In this document: piece after piece, positions 1-33,800 of the stretch | How the letters are laid out: the number at the start of each line of letters is the position of its first letter | Numbering within the stretch: position 1 is the first letter of the stretch | Assembly (NCBI RefSeq): GCF_024713975.1 | Contig: NC_091100.1 | Coordinates: 16,066,001-16,130,000, forward strand | Reading direction: 5' to 3' | Source: Paralichthys olivaceus | Lineage: Eukaryota > Chordata > Actinopteri > Pleuronectiformes > Paralichthyidae | Length of the DNA: 64,000 nt | The notes under the pieces: model-generated | The model's database searches: none | The model's input: the letters and a program-made list of their open reading frames with translations, nothing else | What the model was told of the DNA's origin: nothing | Made by a program: the position numbers and the translations under genes

Positions 1-250
1 TAACAATTTGACATTGCTCAATGAAATTTAGGTGCCGTCTTTACAGTGCAGGTAAAAAAGTGAAGATAAATAGATAAAAGGTCTGTCAGAAAATAAAAAA
101 TAAAAAAGTAAGAAATATAAAAACACTATGCTATAAAGAAAGGTCACATAAAAACAAGGTCACATTGCAAAGTCAGAATGAAAAAAAAATGGAGGTGACA
201 AGATGAAGAAAGATAGGAAGTTAAATGTGGTCTTTAGCAGTTTAATATGA
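1..250 (+). repeat. Duplicated upstream repeat, copy A
   Basis: This segment is almost identical to 3230-3369 and 3436-3480, at an offset of about 3229 bases. Both copies lie directly upstream of a lectin first exon. Copy B begins slightly earlier with a stretch reading CTTTATTGTCATTGTAACA, which resembles the end of a dispersed repeat common in fish genomes. The segment therefore supplies promoter-proximal DNA to both lectin genes. Family name not assigned. Confidence 0.6.
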
Positions 251-356
251 GGAGCAGAAACACAGAAGCAGTTCACAGCTAAGACAGAGAGTCGTGTCGT
301 AGTGCAGTGGGCGCAGTGCATTGACTTCTGTCTGTAAAACACAGTCTGAGGTGAAC

Positions 357-2501
357 ATGGACAAAAACCTGCCTGATGCTTCAGCAACAAGTAAGTAACA
401 TTAAGAGTGATCAGAGTGATACTGTTCTTGTGACTGATTTAGCAACAAGCTAAATATTGAGTGGGTTATTTTTACCCAGAGACAGTGTACAAGAAGTGAA
501 GAGTTTTTTGTTCAAAGAACACAATATCAGACATGGCTTCCTAATAAGAAGAATGATGGTTTTGTATGTGTGGTATTTGCACACAGACAGAAAACTGGTT
601 GTCCTGGGCCTCGGACTCCTGTGTATCCTCCAAGCTGCTCTCAACATTTCCCTGCGTCTTGCTCTTTGTAAGTTGCCTTTAATTTACTCTGTAATTTCAT
701 CCTGTGTCATCGCCCTGAAATTCAACAGGTGAATGTGATGAAACCAGAAATTAAAAAGTTACGTCAACTAAATATGATCATCATTTGACAGCTCTCTGGA
801 TATTTTGTAGTTAGCTAGATTTATGACAAAACAGCATTTTGTGCCTTGTGGTTGATGGTTAGACAAAATTCTAAGGTCATGTAAGAAAATAATGGGTCTG
901 TTTCTCCCAGTGTGGAAAAACTGATGAACAAATGTAATTTTGATTCTGGTCTTTCAGACATTTCTGATTAAAAAAAACATCAGCTATTGAAGCCAGTTGT
1001 AAAAATCTGACTGGAGAGCCTGAAGACCCCCTGCCATAACCCTGACCCTAACCCTAGAAGGATTTATATCACCTATCTGATAATTCCAGATGTCCGTCTG
1101 TATGTGCAATGGATTTCTTAGAAAGATGTTCATCTATCATCTATTTTTAGTACAGGAAACTCACCATCAACCACAGTAGCTAAAGGTCATGTGGAAATCT
1201 CTTTGCTCACACAGACAGTTCTGGTGCAAGGACACCAGATTACGAGGCTGTGACCAAAAACCTGACAGAAGAGGCGAAGATGTTGAGGAGGAAGTTGGAA
1301 ATATTTGGTGAATATGAAACAGGAAAAAAAAAAAATATATATATACAATTTCAAGGTTTTTTTTCAATGACGTTATCCTCAACAGATCATTACACCCGAA
1401 AGCAATGGGTGTATTTCCAGCCTAGTTTCTATTACATTTCCTCTGAGAAGAAATCCTGGCGAGACAGTAGAGACGACTGTCTGCAGAAAGGAGCAGACCT
1501 GGTGATTATCAACAGCAAAGAGGAACAGGTTAGTGTGTTATATGTGTGGATGTTGGAAATGCATGAACCACGGTTATTATAGTTTTGAAATTTTCATAAG
1601 TTTTTATTATTTAGTTTTTCAATTTGCTTTTTTTAAATTTCAGTTTAGTTTTAGTTAGTTCAAGAAGTGATTATTTGTAGTTTTAGTTTAGTTTTTATTT
1701 TGAGGAATCGACTAGTTTCAGTTTAGTTTTTATTTAGTTTTAGTCTTAGTTTTAGTTTTTCCAGGTATTAAGAGAAAGCCTTGACTTGTAGAAGCTGAAA
1801 AAGGATGAAACAATGTGTGACACCAAATATGGTTTATCAAGTCCTTTAACTTCATTCTTTAACCATCACCTGCAGGACAGGCAGTAATCGAGGGAGAAAA
1901 CGAAGCTGAATTTATCTGCAATTCAGTTTAGTTTTAGTTAGTTTTGCATTGTTCATTGTAGTTTTTATTTAGTTTTTGGTTTTTTGTAATTGTCGTTTTT
2001 ATTTTTATTTCAGTTAATTAAATTATTTTTTCATCGCAAGTTTTTGTCTTAGTTTTCGTTAACTACAATAACCCTGGCATGAACAAGAGGTGGCTTCACA
2101 GAAATGTTTTTTTACCTCTAGTGATTGATGTATCTTATTTTTGTACACTAGGACTTTTTTAGAGTATTTGAAAAGTTCATGTGGATCGGACTGACTGACA
2201 ATGAGACAGAAGGGATGTGGAAATGGGTGGATGGCACTCTGCTGACTAAAAGGTCCACAGCTTACTCTGTTATTCAGCTGCACATGATGACTTTATGGCA
2301 ACTTGCTGACTGTCTGTCAAATGCTTCTTGGGTTTTAATAAAAATATGTTTGTTTTTTGGGGTTTCAGCTTCTGGCGTAGAGGGCAACCCAACAGCTTCT
2401 TATTCCAAAATGAAGACTGTGCAGCAATGACCGACCTTTGGATAGACCTGCCATGTGGAAATCAAAACTTCTGGACATGTGAAAAAACAGTCTCTCTATA
2501 A
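357..2501 (+). CDS. C-type lectin domain receptor, type II membrane protein (CD209/CLEC4-like), copy 1
   Basis: Six coding exons with matching phases: 357-390, 482-667, 1215-1307, 1386-1528, 2152-2252 and 2369-2501, giving 229 aa. A short cytoplasmic part starting MDKNLPDASAT is followed by one membrane segment (LVVLGLGLLCILQAALNISL), so the protein should sit type II in the plasma membrane. A short stalk carries NLT, a possible N-glycosylation site. The C-type lectin domain occupies about residues 110-225, with the WIGL and KWVDG core and the cysteines in RDDC, NEDC, DLPC and FWTC. The usual calcium/sugar motifs read QPN and WID instead of EPN/WND, so sugar specificity may differ or be reduced. 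Exon 5 uses the acceptor ending at 2151; the later AGs give a stop or the wrong phase. A likely innate immune receptor; ligand unknown. The specific CLEC family cannot be fixed from this sequence. Confidence 0.85.
1569..2076. mobile_element. Non-autonomous hAT-type MITE with 8-bp target site duplication
   Basis: A 508-bp T-rich element in intron 4 of lectin copy 1. The left end begins CACGGTTATTATAG and the right end is the reverse complement of CAGGGTTATTGTAG, giving 14-bp terminal inverted repeats with two mismatches. It is flanked on both sides by GCATGAAC (1561-1568 and 2077-2084). An 8-bp duplication with CAGGG-like ends is the hAT signature. The interior repeats TAGTTTTAGTTT-like units and has no reading frame. 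Without the element and one target copy this intron would be 107 bases. The matching intron of copy 2 is 100 bases and has no insertion. Confidence 0.9.
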
Positions 2502-3190
2502 GTCAAAGTAAAAACTGTCACTTGCTCACTCAGTGGGGGATCTGGGTTTTTTTTTCTAAATTAGGGCCATAAAGGGGCCAATCATCATATGATATACTGC
2601 AAGTGTTACGGGGGTTTTGACCTCTAACATATGGTTTATCATATTTGTCATATTTTCAAGATATAATCAAAATATAATCATGCAATCCACAACTATGTAA
2701 TATGTTCTAATGAAACATTTTAAAAATGGAACCTGGACTGGTTTCAGTTCTTTATTCTTTGATTAAACAGTCCCAGGCTGATAAAATAACATGTCTTCTG
2801 ATGCAGCTAACATGTCAGTTTATTTTTAGCTGGGCTGTTCACACTCTTTTTACTTCTTTGGTACTCGGTCATAGTCAAGGTTTGAAACCAAGCTGGAGCA
2901 GGAAACTGGTATCTATAAGTGTTTGCAATTTGGTGCAGCATGATTAAATGTAAAAAGGATTGTTGGGTATGTGCCCTGAATGTCATTCTAGTTTTGATTC
3001 GATTTCAAGCTTTTAAACACTGTGGTGATGGTTATTCCATACAAACAGCAAAAGCTCAAGAAACAGCATCTATACAGTTCGAGGACATGTTACATAAGAC
3101 AGTATAACAATGTTTCACAATCACAAATAAATGATGAAACTTTTCTATGAAAACCCTTCTGCTCTCATTGACAGTCTTGTGATTATCAGT
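2502..3190. other. Spacer between lectin copies, with repeat remnants
   Basis: No gene is visible. Around 2924-3000 a segment with GCAATTTGGTGCAGC and CTAGTTTTG resembles one at 63870-63960, so it is a dispersed repeat. An AATAAA at 3126-3131 could end copy 1 transcripts, but it is about 620 bases past the stop codon and is only a candidate. Confidence 0.5.
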
Positions 3191-3507
3191 AAAGAAAACA
3201 ATCAGAATCAGAAATCTTTATTGTCATTGTAACAATGTGACATTGCTCAACGAAATTTAGGTGCCGTCTTTACAGTGCAGGTAAAAAAGTGAAGATAAAT
3301 AGATAAAAGGTCTGTCAGAAAATAAAAAATAAAAAAGTAAGAAATACAAATACACTATGCTATAAAATGTGGTCTCAAGCATCTTAATATCAGAAGCGGA
3401 AACACAGAAGCAGTTCACAGTGACAAGAGTAAAAAAAGATAAGCTGAATAAAATGTGGTCTTTAGCAGTTTAATATGAGGAACAGAAACACAGAAGCAGT
3501 TCACAGC
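3191..3507 (+). repeat. Duplicated upstream repeat, copy B, with an extra local repeat
   Basis: Counterpart of the segment at the window start. Unlike copy A it carries a second, diverged version of the stretch containing AACACAGAAGCAGTTCACAG: one at about 3371-3420 and one at about 3453-3507. Copy A has it once (about 231-279). The promoter region of the second lectin gene has therefore been rearranged since the duplication. Confidence 0.6.
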
Positions 3508-3584
3508 TAAGACAGAGAGTCGTGTCGTAGTGCAGTGGGCGCAGTGCATTGACTTCTGTCTGTAAAACACACTCTGAGGTGAAC

Positions 3585-5918
3585 ATGGACAAAAACCTGC
3601 CTGATGCTTCAGCAACAAGTAAGTAACATTAAGAGTGATCAGAGTGATACTGTTCTTGTGACTGATTTAGCAACAAGCTAAATATTGAGTGGGTTATTTT
3701 TACCCAGAGACAGTGTACAAGAAGTGAAGAGTTTTTGTTCAAAGAACACAATATCAGACATGGCTTCCTAATAAGAAGAATGATGGTTTTGTATGTGTGG
3801 TATTTGCACACAGACAGAAAACTGGTTGTCCTGGGCCTCGGACTCCTGTGTATCCTCCAAGCTGCTCTCAACATTTCCCTGCGTCTTGCTCTTTGTAAGT
3901 TGTCTTTAATTTACTCTGTAATTCAATCCCGTGTTGTCTCCCCTGATTCACATGTGATAAAACCAGAAATTAAAAAGTTACATCAACTGACTATGATTAT
4001 CATTTGACAGCTCTCTTGATGTTTTGTAGTTAGCTAGATTTATGACGAAACAGCATCTTGTACCTTGTGGTTGATGGTTAGACAAAATTCAGAGGTCATG
4101 TAAGAAAATAATAATGGGGCTTTCCAGTTCTGAGTCATGGTGTTTTCCTTTCAAATAAAAGTAAAACCTTTTCACATATAAATGGATTTGCAGAAAATAT
4201 TTTAAGTGTCAGATTTCTGACCATTTGTTTTCAATGTTAAGATTTAGATGATTATCTGGCATTGAAGGCTTAACACTAAATGTGCTGCAAACATTCTGGA
4301 GCATTACAAGGGACTTTGGGAGCCCCAGGCAAAGGGACCTCGATGTCCTACATGCATGGCACCAAAGTCAACTCCCGACCCAAAGAAACACATGATACCA
4401 AACCACATCATTCCAATATTCAAATGATTCTTTTAGTATCAAACTATAAACAAAGAATCTCTCTCACACACACACACACACACCAAACTTTGCAGGTTCT
4501 CTGGACATTCTCCGGGGGCTGGTCTAACTGACAACCTCCATACTTTCTGCAATAACATGTATATGGAATTTCGCGCCATATAAATGTTGGTCAAACATCT
4601 ATATTGTACTGTGAATTTTACTTCTGACATAGTGGAGCAGTGACTGAGCTGGAACACAAGACACCTCTGTCTCTTTCCATTTTTCCATGGCACAGTAAAC
4701 TCACCCTCAACCACAGAGACTGAAGGTTGTGTGTAAATCTCTTTGCTCACACAGACAGTTCTGATGAAAAAGAAGGGGACCAGCTGAAGAGGAACACATT
4801 TGGTGAATATGAGCTGAACTCTTTATGAAATGGAAAGATGAATATAACAGCAACATAAAGAAAGATGCAACTTCAATTTGTTCTGCTTTTTTCTTTTGCT
4901 GAGAAGTCAAGTTTATTTTATTTTCGTTATCTTCAACAGATCATTACACCCAAGAAGGATGGGTCTACTTTCGCTCTAGTTTCTACTTTATTTCCTCTGA
5001 GAAGAAATCCTGGCCAGCAAGTAGAGGTGACTGTCTGCAGAAAGGAGCGGACCTGGTGATCATCAACAGCAAAGAGGAAAATGTGCGAATGAGAATGACA
5101 ACTCTTATGAAAGAGTAAAATCATACTGATTATATTCCAATTTGATATAATTATGGTCTGTCCCTCTGTCTCTGTAAACAAGGAATTCACAAGACAGTTC
5201 AGACAGCTCTTATGGATCGGACTGAATGACAATGAGACAGAAGGGACTTGGAAATGGGTGGATGGGACTTTGCTGAACACAAGGTTCATAAATAACCTTT
5301 TTGTTTAAATAGTGCTATTACTGAATAAAAAGGTAGTCTCTTTCTTTAACCGTTTGTAAAACACTGAACCCTGACTGCTGTGCTATGCAATATATAAAAT
5401 ATTTTTACTCTGCAACACTTTGCAATTTATTAAGTATTTATACAAACCAAAATGTCTGACAGAGATGAAGTGAGCAGAAATGACAATTGTAGTGAGAGGG
5501 ATATCCCCAATAATGGTAGTATATATATATGAGTAGGCATATTGTGTATCAAAGCAATCTAGTTTTAATCATAAGCCACAATCAGCTGTCATCATGATCA
5601 CAATCCACCATCACAATGTAATAGTTTATTCCCCATATAACTAATGACATGTACTTTAGTTCAGTACGTGTCAGTTCAATATTGATCTTTAATTTGCCTC
5701 TGTGTTTCTGGCTGTTTATTAAACAGGTCTGTTTGTGTGTGTTTCAGTTAAAAGCTCATTCTGATTTTGATTTCAGCTACTGGCACCCTGGGGAACCAAA
5801 CTCTATTAACAGTGATGAAGACTGTGGAATGACAATGTTCAATGAAGACAAATACAACTGGAATGATGGACAATGTAACACGCTGCACTTCTGGATCTGT
5901 GAAAAGATGTTGGCTTAA
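3585..5918 (+). CDS. C-type lectin domain receptor, copy 2, with a frameshift near the start
   Basis: Six exons matching copy 1: 3585-3618, 3710-3894, 4755-4802, 4940-5082, 5183-5283 and 5777-5918. In exon 2 a run of six T in copy 1 (504-509) is five T here (3732-3736), so translation from the ATG at 3585 stops at a TAA about 30 bases later. A downstream in-frame ATG at 3780 (MMVLYVWY) still gives a 182-aa type II protein with the membrane segment, a shortened stalk (exon 3 is 48 bases against 93) and an intact lectin domain. That domain has canonical EPN and WND motifs, which in this superfamily predict calcium-dependent mannose-type binding, and ends ICEKMLA. A polyadenylation signal follows at 6191-6196. 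It is either a gene using the downstream start or a young pseudogene; the unbroken lectin exons favour the former. Confidence 0.7.
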
Positions 5919-7080
5919 TAATGCTGCACCCAAACACACCACACTGGTAACGGGTGAGCTGCAGGGAAAGTGGCTCATTAAAATGCAAGGACATAAACAG
6001 CCAAGATACGTTTTGACATGTCACCGTAGTAAGAGAACTTAATAACAAAGATAATGATAGTTAGTCTGATTCAATCCGGGGTCCTGGTATTGTACATGCT
6101 GCCTGTGTCATTTGTTTTCATACTGTAGCTTCTGTAAACATGTGCTTGCTGTTCTGACTATTTGTTACCAGAATCACACTTTGTCTTGTGAATAAATGTT
6201 TTGTATCCACTTTGTTAAAATGGTCTGGTTTTGATTTCCTATTGAAATTGACATCTTGACACACAGCAGAGGCCATCTACTTTTGGTACTGTGAATACAC
6301 ATATATATATTTAGCTGTGACCAAAAATTACACCACCCATGAATTGCAGTATCAAGTTAATGAAGAAGCTTAATTCTTTCTCTACCTAAATTGTGATGTT
6401 TAATCATAGAATCAGAACTGAAGAAATCTAAGTAAAAACTGTTGGCAGCAACAGGAGGCAAGTTGGGACAGTCAATGGAAACCCTACACCTCATACACCA
6501 AGAAGCGTGTTTTTGAGTTTAGATAGACCCTGAATCTATAACTTAAGTAAAACCCTTACAGTTTATATCATTACTTTATAATGCCCCTGTTCAATTTAAG
6601 TGTTATCAAATACAAGAATAGGACAATCTTGTAAATAATTTATACTGCTCCTGAGCTTTGTGAACAGTTCTTACTTTTTCACCACAGTAGCTCTGGAAGA
6701 GCTGTTATTGTCTTCATTCTAAAAGTAAAATAGCACAAACTGATAGACACACATATAGCCTGGAGCTTTAGAAGCCCCTCAGGGGTCTGGGGTCCTGGCA
6801 TAGTCAGTAAAAGATGAGTAATGGATGGATGGATAGATGGATGGGTAATTGGGTGGATAGAGGGATAGAGGAGGTGGATGTGTGGGTGGATAGATAAATA
6901 ATCTTTAAACCTCTGAATCAAAAACACCTATGATATATGGATGAAATGTAAGTTCACATCATATATATTTACCACGAAGCAGTTAAAGTGTGTCTGTGTG
7001 GTCTCGTGAGTTATCTGAGTTGAATGCAGCAGCACATGCTGCATTTATCTTGGATTATTGCCTGCACTTCAGCACGGTCA
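5919..7080. other. 3' end of lectin copy 2 and intergenic DNA
   Basis: AATAAA at 6191-6196 is a good poly(A) signal for lectin copy 2. The rest holds no gene I can see. A GGAT-rich simple repeat runs at about 6822-6905 (ATGGATGGATGGATAG and variants). Confidence 0.6.
6822..6905. repeat. Imperfect GGAT/GGGT simple repeat
   Basis: Tandem GGAT units interrupted by GGGT, GATA and GAGG variants. Low complexity only. Confidence 0.8.
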
Positions 7081-7308
7081 CCACCAGATGGCGGTACGCC
7101 CACATCGCGGGACACTTCCGGAAACAAAGAACGAGCGAAACGCCCAATCAGACAAGACTTGAGTTTGAACCGAGCCGATGGTTCCTTCTCTCTTTAACCG
7201 AAAACCACAACACCACAGCCAGCCACCCGCGACTCTGAGTGATTACAGACTCGTCTCTGAGCCGGTCAGTTGTTTATGTGCTGTGTTCCTCCAGTCGACA
7301 GCTGTTTC
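7081..7308 (+). promoter_or_regulatory. CEP95 promoter region with CTCF-, ETS- and CCAAT-like motifs
   Basis: Directly upstream of the first CEP95 codon. It contains a CTCF-like match CCACCAGATGGCGGT (7081-7095), an ETS-type CACTTCCGG near 7110-7118 and a CCAAT box in CGCCCAATCAG near 7141-7151. The segment is richer in CpG than its surroundings and has no TATA box in a convincing place. This fits a housekeeping promoter. The motifs were matched by eye. Confidence 0.6.
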
Positions 7309-29149
<21,841 letters not shown>

Positions 29150-30778
29150 TCAGGGAGCAGGACCATCGCCAGACTCCATCAATTAAGGCTGGATTTTTAT
29201 CATATAAAAAAGTTGCGTCACATCTAAGGGTACGACATATCGACGACTTAAATGAACCCTCTTCTCAGGCGTCTTCCTTTGTAGATGAGAAGAGACTATC
29301 CTGATTATTGATTGATGAACTGAACACTCTAACTAAACGTAGCTACTAGCGAACTCTTCCTCTCACCTCAGCTGCTATACCTGAACTTGAAGACACCTTG
29401 GGCCAAGTCCCTTTCTCTTCCATGGTTTTAATACTTGGTAACTAAGAATGTTTTAAAGTGGTTCCCTCACTGTGTGTGTGTGCGTGTGCGCGCGTGCTGT
29501 TACTGTAGCAGAAAATTAGTAAACCTGTTCTTCCTCTTGCCAAATAGGAACCACCAATGCAAAGTTAGTATGAATGTCACCGACAAAATTTTTAACTTCC
29601 TCTCGTTTTACCTTTCATGTGCGATGTCTTCCTTTAATATTTTAACCATGCCAGCGGATTATTTATTTTTTACCTTTAATGTTTCTGTAATTTTTTAATG
29701 GATCCTGGTGTTGTGCTTTCTGATCACCAGGGGGCGATGATAATCAATGTTTGATGAGCTCTGTTGAGATTTGTATTTAACTCGCAGGCAGACGTGGTAG
29801 ATTCATGACCGTGATGTTAACACACTGTCCTCTCATGACTGTGCATAGATCTAATGAGCACGTGTCCTGTGTTCCCTCATTAAACATGTGGGCTCCCTCA
29901 TCCTCTCAGGCTGCCTTCTGTCAGTTTTTTTTTTTTTTTACAGAGGGTGCATGTTGTTATTTTAGTATTTTATTGAAGTTTCATCATTTTAAAATCCATT
30001 TGACCAAAAAGTATCAAAACATGGGAATTTTATATCTGATGGTGTAAAAAAACCAAAGCAAAATTTTGAATAACAAGGAGAAAAACAAAATCACTGTAGA
30101 TTCACACATGTACTGACTGTTCCTGATAGAGGGAGTTCCTTTAAGAACATGTATGGAGAATAGAAAAAAAAACAGATTTTGGTTGACTGACTGAAAAATA
30201 AAAGCCTAAAACACGTCCTATTTACACCTGATACTAATGTGTCATGTGTATCTAATAACATTATCTGGATTAAGATCCTCAGACCTTTGCATTGACTCCT
30301 GGTTCTAAAAGTGGTTTTCCTGCAGTTTGGCAACTTGTCAACAAACGTGAACATTTCAAGTTAAATCCAGATGTAAAGGGATCTTGAGTTTGAACCATTA
30401 ACATTAAATGAGTGTTTCTTTCTTCATTTTTCAATATTGCTTGTTCAAGCAGCTTGATGACGACTGAAGAAACAAATCAACGCGGCCAAAAAAGAAAAGC
30501 GAACAAGTGGATCCATCTTTGCTGTTGTGTTTAACTGTCAGAATCACATTCTCCAGTGGAGGGCAACGTGTGGCATTAACAGACCATACTAGAAAAGGCA
30601 TTATCTCCTCCTAGTTTGCATCAGATGGTTCTTTAAACGTGTGATGGCATCTGTAAATAATTAATGGCGAGAGAATGTGAAGACGTTCCAGAGAAACGCA
30701 GCATAATACCCAGAAGTCCAGCTGAATCCAGAGTTAAAACAGGAAATCATCTGGAACGTGTTGCTCATTCCTGACACA
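29150..30778 (+). other. CEP95 3' UTR and convergent spacer
   Basis: No conserved reading frame. AATAAA at 30197-30202 is a candidate CEP95 poly(A) signal. A CTCF-like motif lies at 29725-29739. The following minus-strand gene must also end its transcript here, so the two 3' ends converge and may overlap. Confidence 0.5.
29725..29739 (+). promoter_or_regulatory. CTCF-like motif in the CEP95 3' region
   Basis: CACCAGGGGGCGATG matches the CTCF core consensus closely (CCASYAGRKGGCRSY). Matched by eye; occupancy unknown. Confidence 0.5.
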
Positions 30779-30808
30779 TCACCTCCTCGGAGACGGAGGT
30801 GATGTGTC
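30773..30808. other. Perfect 14-bp inverted repeat over the stop codon of the minus-strand gene
   Basis: GACACATCACCTCC (30773-30786) and GGAGGTGATGTGTC (30795-30808) are perfect reverse complements around an 8-base loop. The TGA stop of the minus-strand gene (30781-30779) lies inside one arm, so the mRNA could form a stable hairpin across its stop codon. Confidence 0.8.
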
Positions 30809-33800
30809 TGCCTGTTCGTGGGCTGTGTCGTTACCATTGATCTGCCAATCACTATCGTCTTTGTTGTCGTCGTCCTCATCTTCATCATGTTTCTCATCAT
30901 CGTCTGGCAGGTTAGTCCATTCAAAGCTGCTCCGACAGAAACTACAATCCTGGAAAACGACCAGCTTCAGTCCTTTAACATATTTAGTAACTTTACATTG
31001 TCTGCTGCATTCCCGACACGACCTGAACAGCTGGAGGATGCAGGCTTCATCCACGATGAACTCCGAGGGGCTGTGAGAGAAAAGATGCAACAGTCAGTCA
31101 CAGGAGAGGTGAGCGCCCTCGTTTCAGTCTGTTCTATAGAGTGTGACAGTGACCGCCCACTTGTAGAATAGCTCCTATGAAAGAGTTTTATGTCTGAAAG
31201 CAGTTCAACCAGCTGCGAGAAGAATCGGGACCATAGACCATTTGATTCAGAAGAAAGAACATTTGCAGCATATAACATCACTCACTATCTCGTAGCTTCT
31301 GGAAAAGAAAATGTTTTTGTTTTTTTTTCGTCTGAGTAAATGCTGTCGTGCTCTTTATATTATTAGCATTACATCATCGTACCTCCCTAAGTCCACCAGG
31401 TAACGTCCGTCTCCCACACTTAAAGAGGTGCTGAATTCTTCATCCTCATCTTCTTCCATATCTGTGGATCCATTTCAAACAGACATTAGTGATGACGTCG
31501 CTCTGTGAACAAACCGATCTTCAGATTGTTTTTCTGGAGTTTTAGGAACGTGACGTCGACTCACCGTCATTTTCTGACGTCTGCTCATCTTGACTGCCCG
31601 CTCTTTCACCAGCTGCACCTTCTTTCACTCGCTCCTTAAAACGGGACGAATAACAGAAATCCATCAGCACAGATCAGTAGAAACAGGCAACAGCACTGGA
31701 TCGATTAAATCATACTGGAAAGATACCAAATATAACATGCAAACGAGAAAGTGAATGAAGGAGATCATCAACACAGGTGGAAAATCAATCTTTTTAACTT
31801 CCACTCAAATGGAAACAATCTGGTTTTATAAACAGGCTGAAAGCAGCAGCTCACTTCCGAGCTGCTTCAGAAACTCGATGATGACTGATCAGTGTGTAAT
31901 GTTTTCAGATAGAAACTATAACATGGTGAGACATCCACCGTGAAGTGGTGCAGACAAGACAAGCTGCTAAAACAAGCTAAAATGATGGGAGGACATTCTT
32001 TGTATGATACAAACAACAGTGTGTATATTGTATCGCTTTAAATGAACTTAATTAAAAAGCAGGAGTTGTAATTCTCCCATTCTCACATTATTAAAGCAAA
32101 CTAACTTGTGCTACAAAGAGACACTGTCAAGCTTTTTTCTTGTTATAACGTGAAATGTTTCATGTTTCAGTCACGTTTACCTTTGCATTTCCAGACGACT
32201 GAAAAGAAGGAGCAGCGAGAGTCCCCCACTCAGCTTCAAGTGGTGAATTCATGAGTGGGTGTTCATAATCCATACTATCACAATCACTGCACAAACACAC
32301 GAAGAAGCATCGATTACCTGCACGTCAGTGTATTTGAGAAATGATTTATAAAATTCATTCATTCAAGTGCACCCAAACTTTTCACTTAAAGCACTGCAAG
32401 AATATGATGTCAGACTCTTTAGAAGCAGAATTGTCTGTGGCAGAGACGATGTTTGCTTCTGAACCCAACTCTTTGTCACCGAGCAGATTTGCACAAACAA
32501 GCTTTGACACACTAAGGAAACGGGGAAACACCTGATATCACAGCCTGTGCATTCAAATACATTATGAAAACAATTGTAAGCAGAAATAAAAAGATGCAAA
32601 TAAAGATTTATAAGAGAAATTTAATCCACACATTCATAGATCTATGCACACATTTGTAGATGTTTCTGTAGAAATCTCACGACACGTTTTAGACTGTTAC
32701 AAATCTGATAATGCACAAATACATTGAGAAACAGCAACACAGCTCTCCACACACATACTACTACAATATTGGCCCCAAACCTTTCACTAACATATTCCAA
32801 ACAACTGACCACTGACCCCAATCAGGTCCTGATGACATGTGACTTTAGTCCCCATGACCTGAGCAACAGATGAGGGGATGGACAAACAGACACGTAGCGT
32901 AAAGACATTATGACTGTTACCTTCGTTCAAGGCCCTGAGCTTCTGTGGCTTCTGTTTTGACATTCAGATGTTCACCTCTGTAAAGAAGAACCAGAGCGTG
33001 TTCTAGAACACATGGAGATGCAACTGCACACAAAACATCCATCACCTAGTTGGTAGTGAAACATGTTAGCACAATGTGACACTTGCCTGTACATCCAACT
33101 CGAAGCACCGAGGCCACACACAGCTGGAGCTGTGACCTGAACCGGTTTCTCATTCATGTGAGTCAGTGGTGCAAGATCTCTCTCATAGCTGGAGAAACAA
33201 GAGCAACATCAAGAAGATTACAGCTCCATGACACAATCACAGCTTCATCACATCATGTGAGGTCCTGAGGAGCTGGGAGAATTTCAACCGGACAGCTACA
33301 AGCATGATCCTGGACATGGATCGATAACCTGGAATATCTACTGTACGCCAAGTGTCTGTTATGAATACATACTATCAGTTTCATAAAGGCCTGAAGGTCT
33401 TCTTCCTTCTGATTTGGTCACAAAGTACAACTTTGATAATTTTATTAGAATCAATACATGTTCCACCTGGACTGTAAAATGTAAAGTGTCATGTTAAGTG
33501 TTTTTTCATTTCCGTTTGGTTTACTCATATTTTAGGTTTAAATTAAAAGCTATATCATTGTTTTGGAACAAAAATATAAACTTACATTTCTGATGGCACT
33601 TGTATATTTTTCAACATTGACATGAGGGAAGGAAACTATGCCCTCAGCCACGTTCCAGCTAAATCTAGAAAACAACAAAATGAACTCTGGGCTCAATTAC
33701 CTGTCCAGAAGATAAAAGGCAACGTCAGCATGGCTCTTAAAACATTTATCCCTCAGCAGCGATTTCCATTTGGGATAGGCAGCACCAAGAGTTATCCTCG

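Noticed and set aside
30804..31171. Plus-strand frames over 30804-31171
   Set aside because: They are the antisense shadow of the last exon of the minus-strand zinc-ribbon-like gene, whose phase matches its upstream exons.
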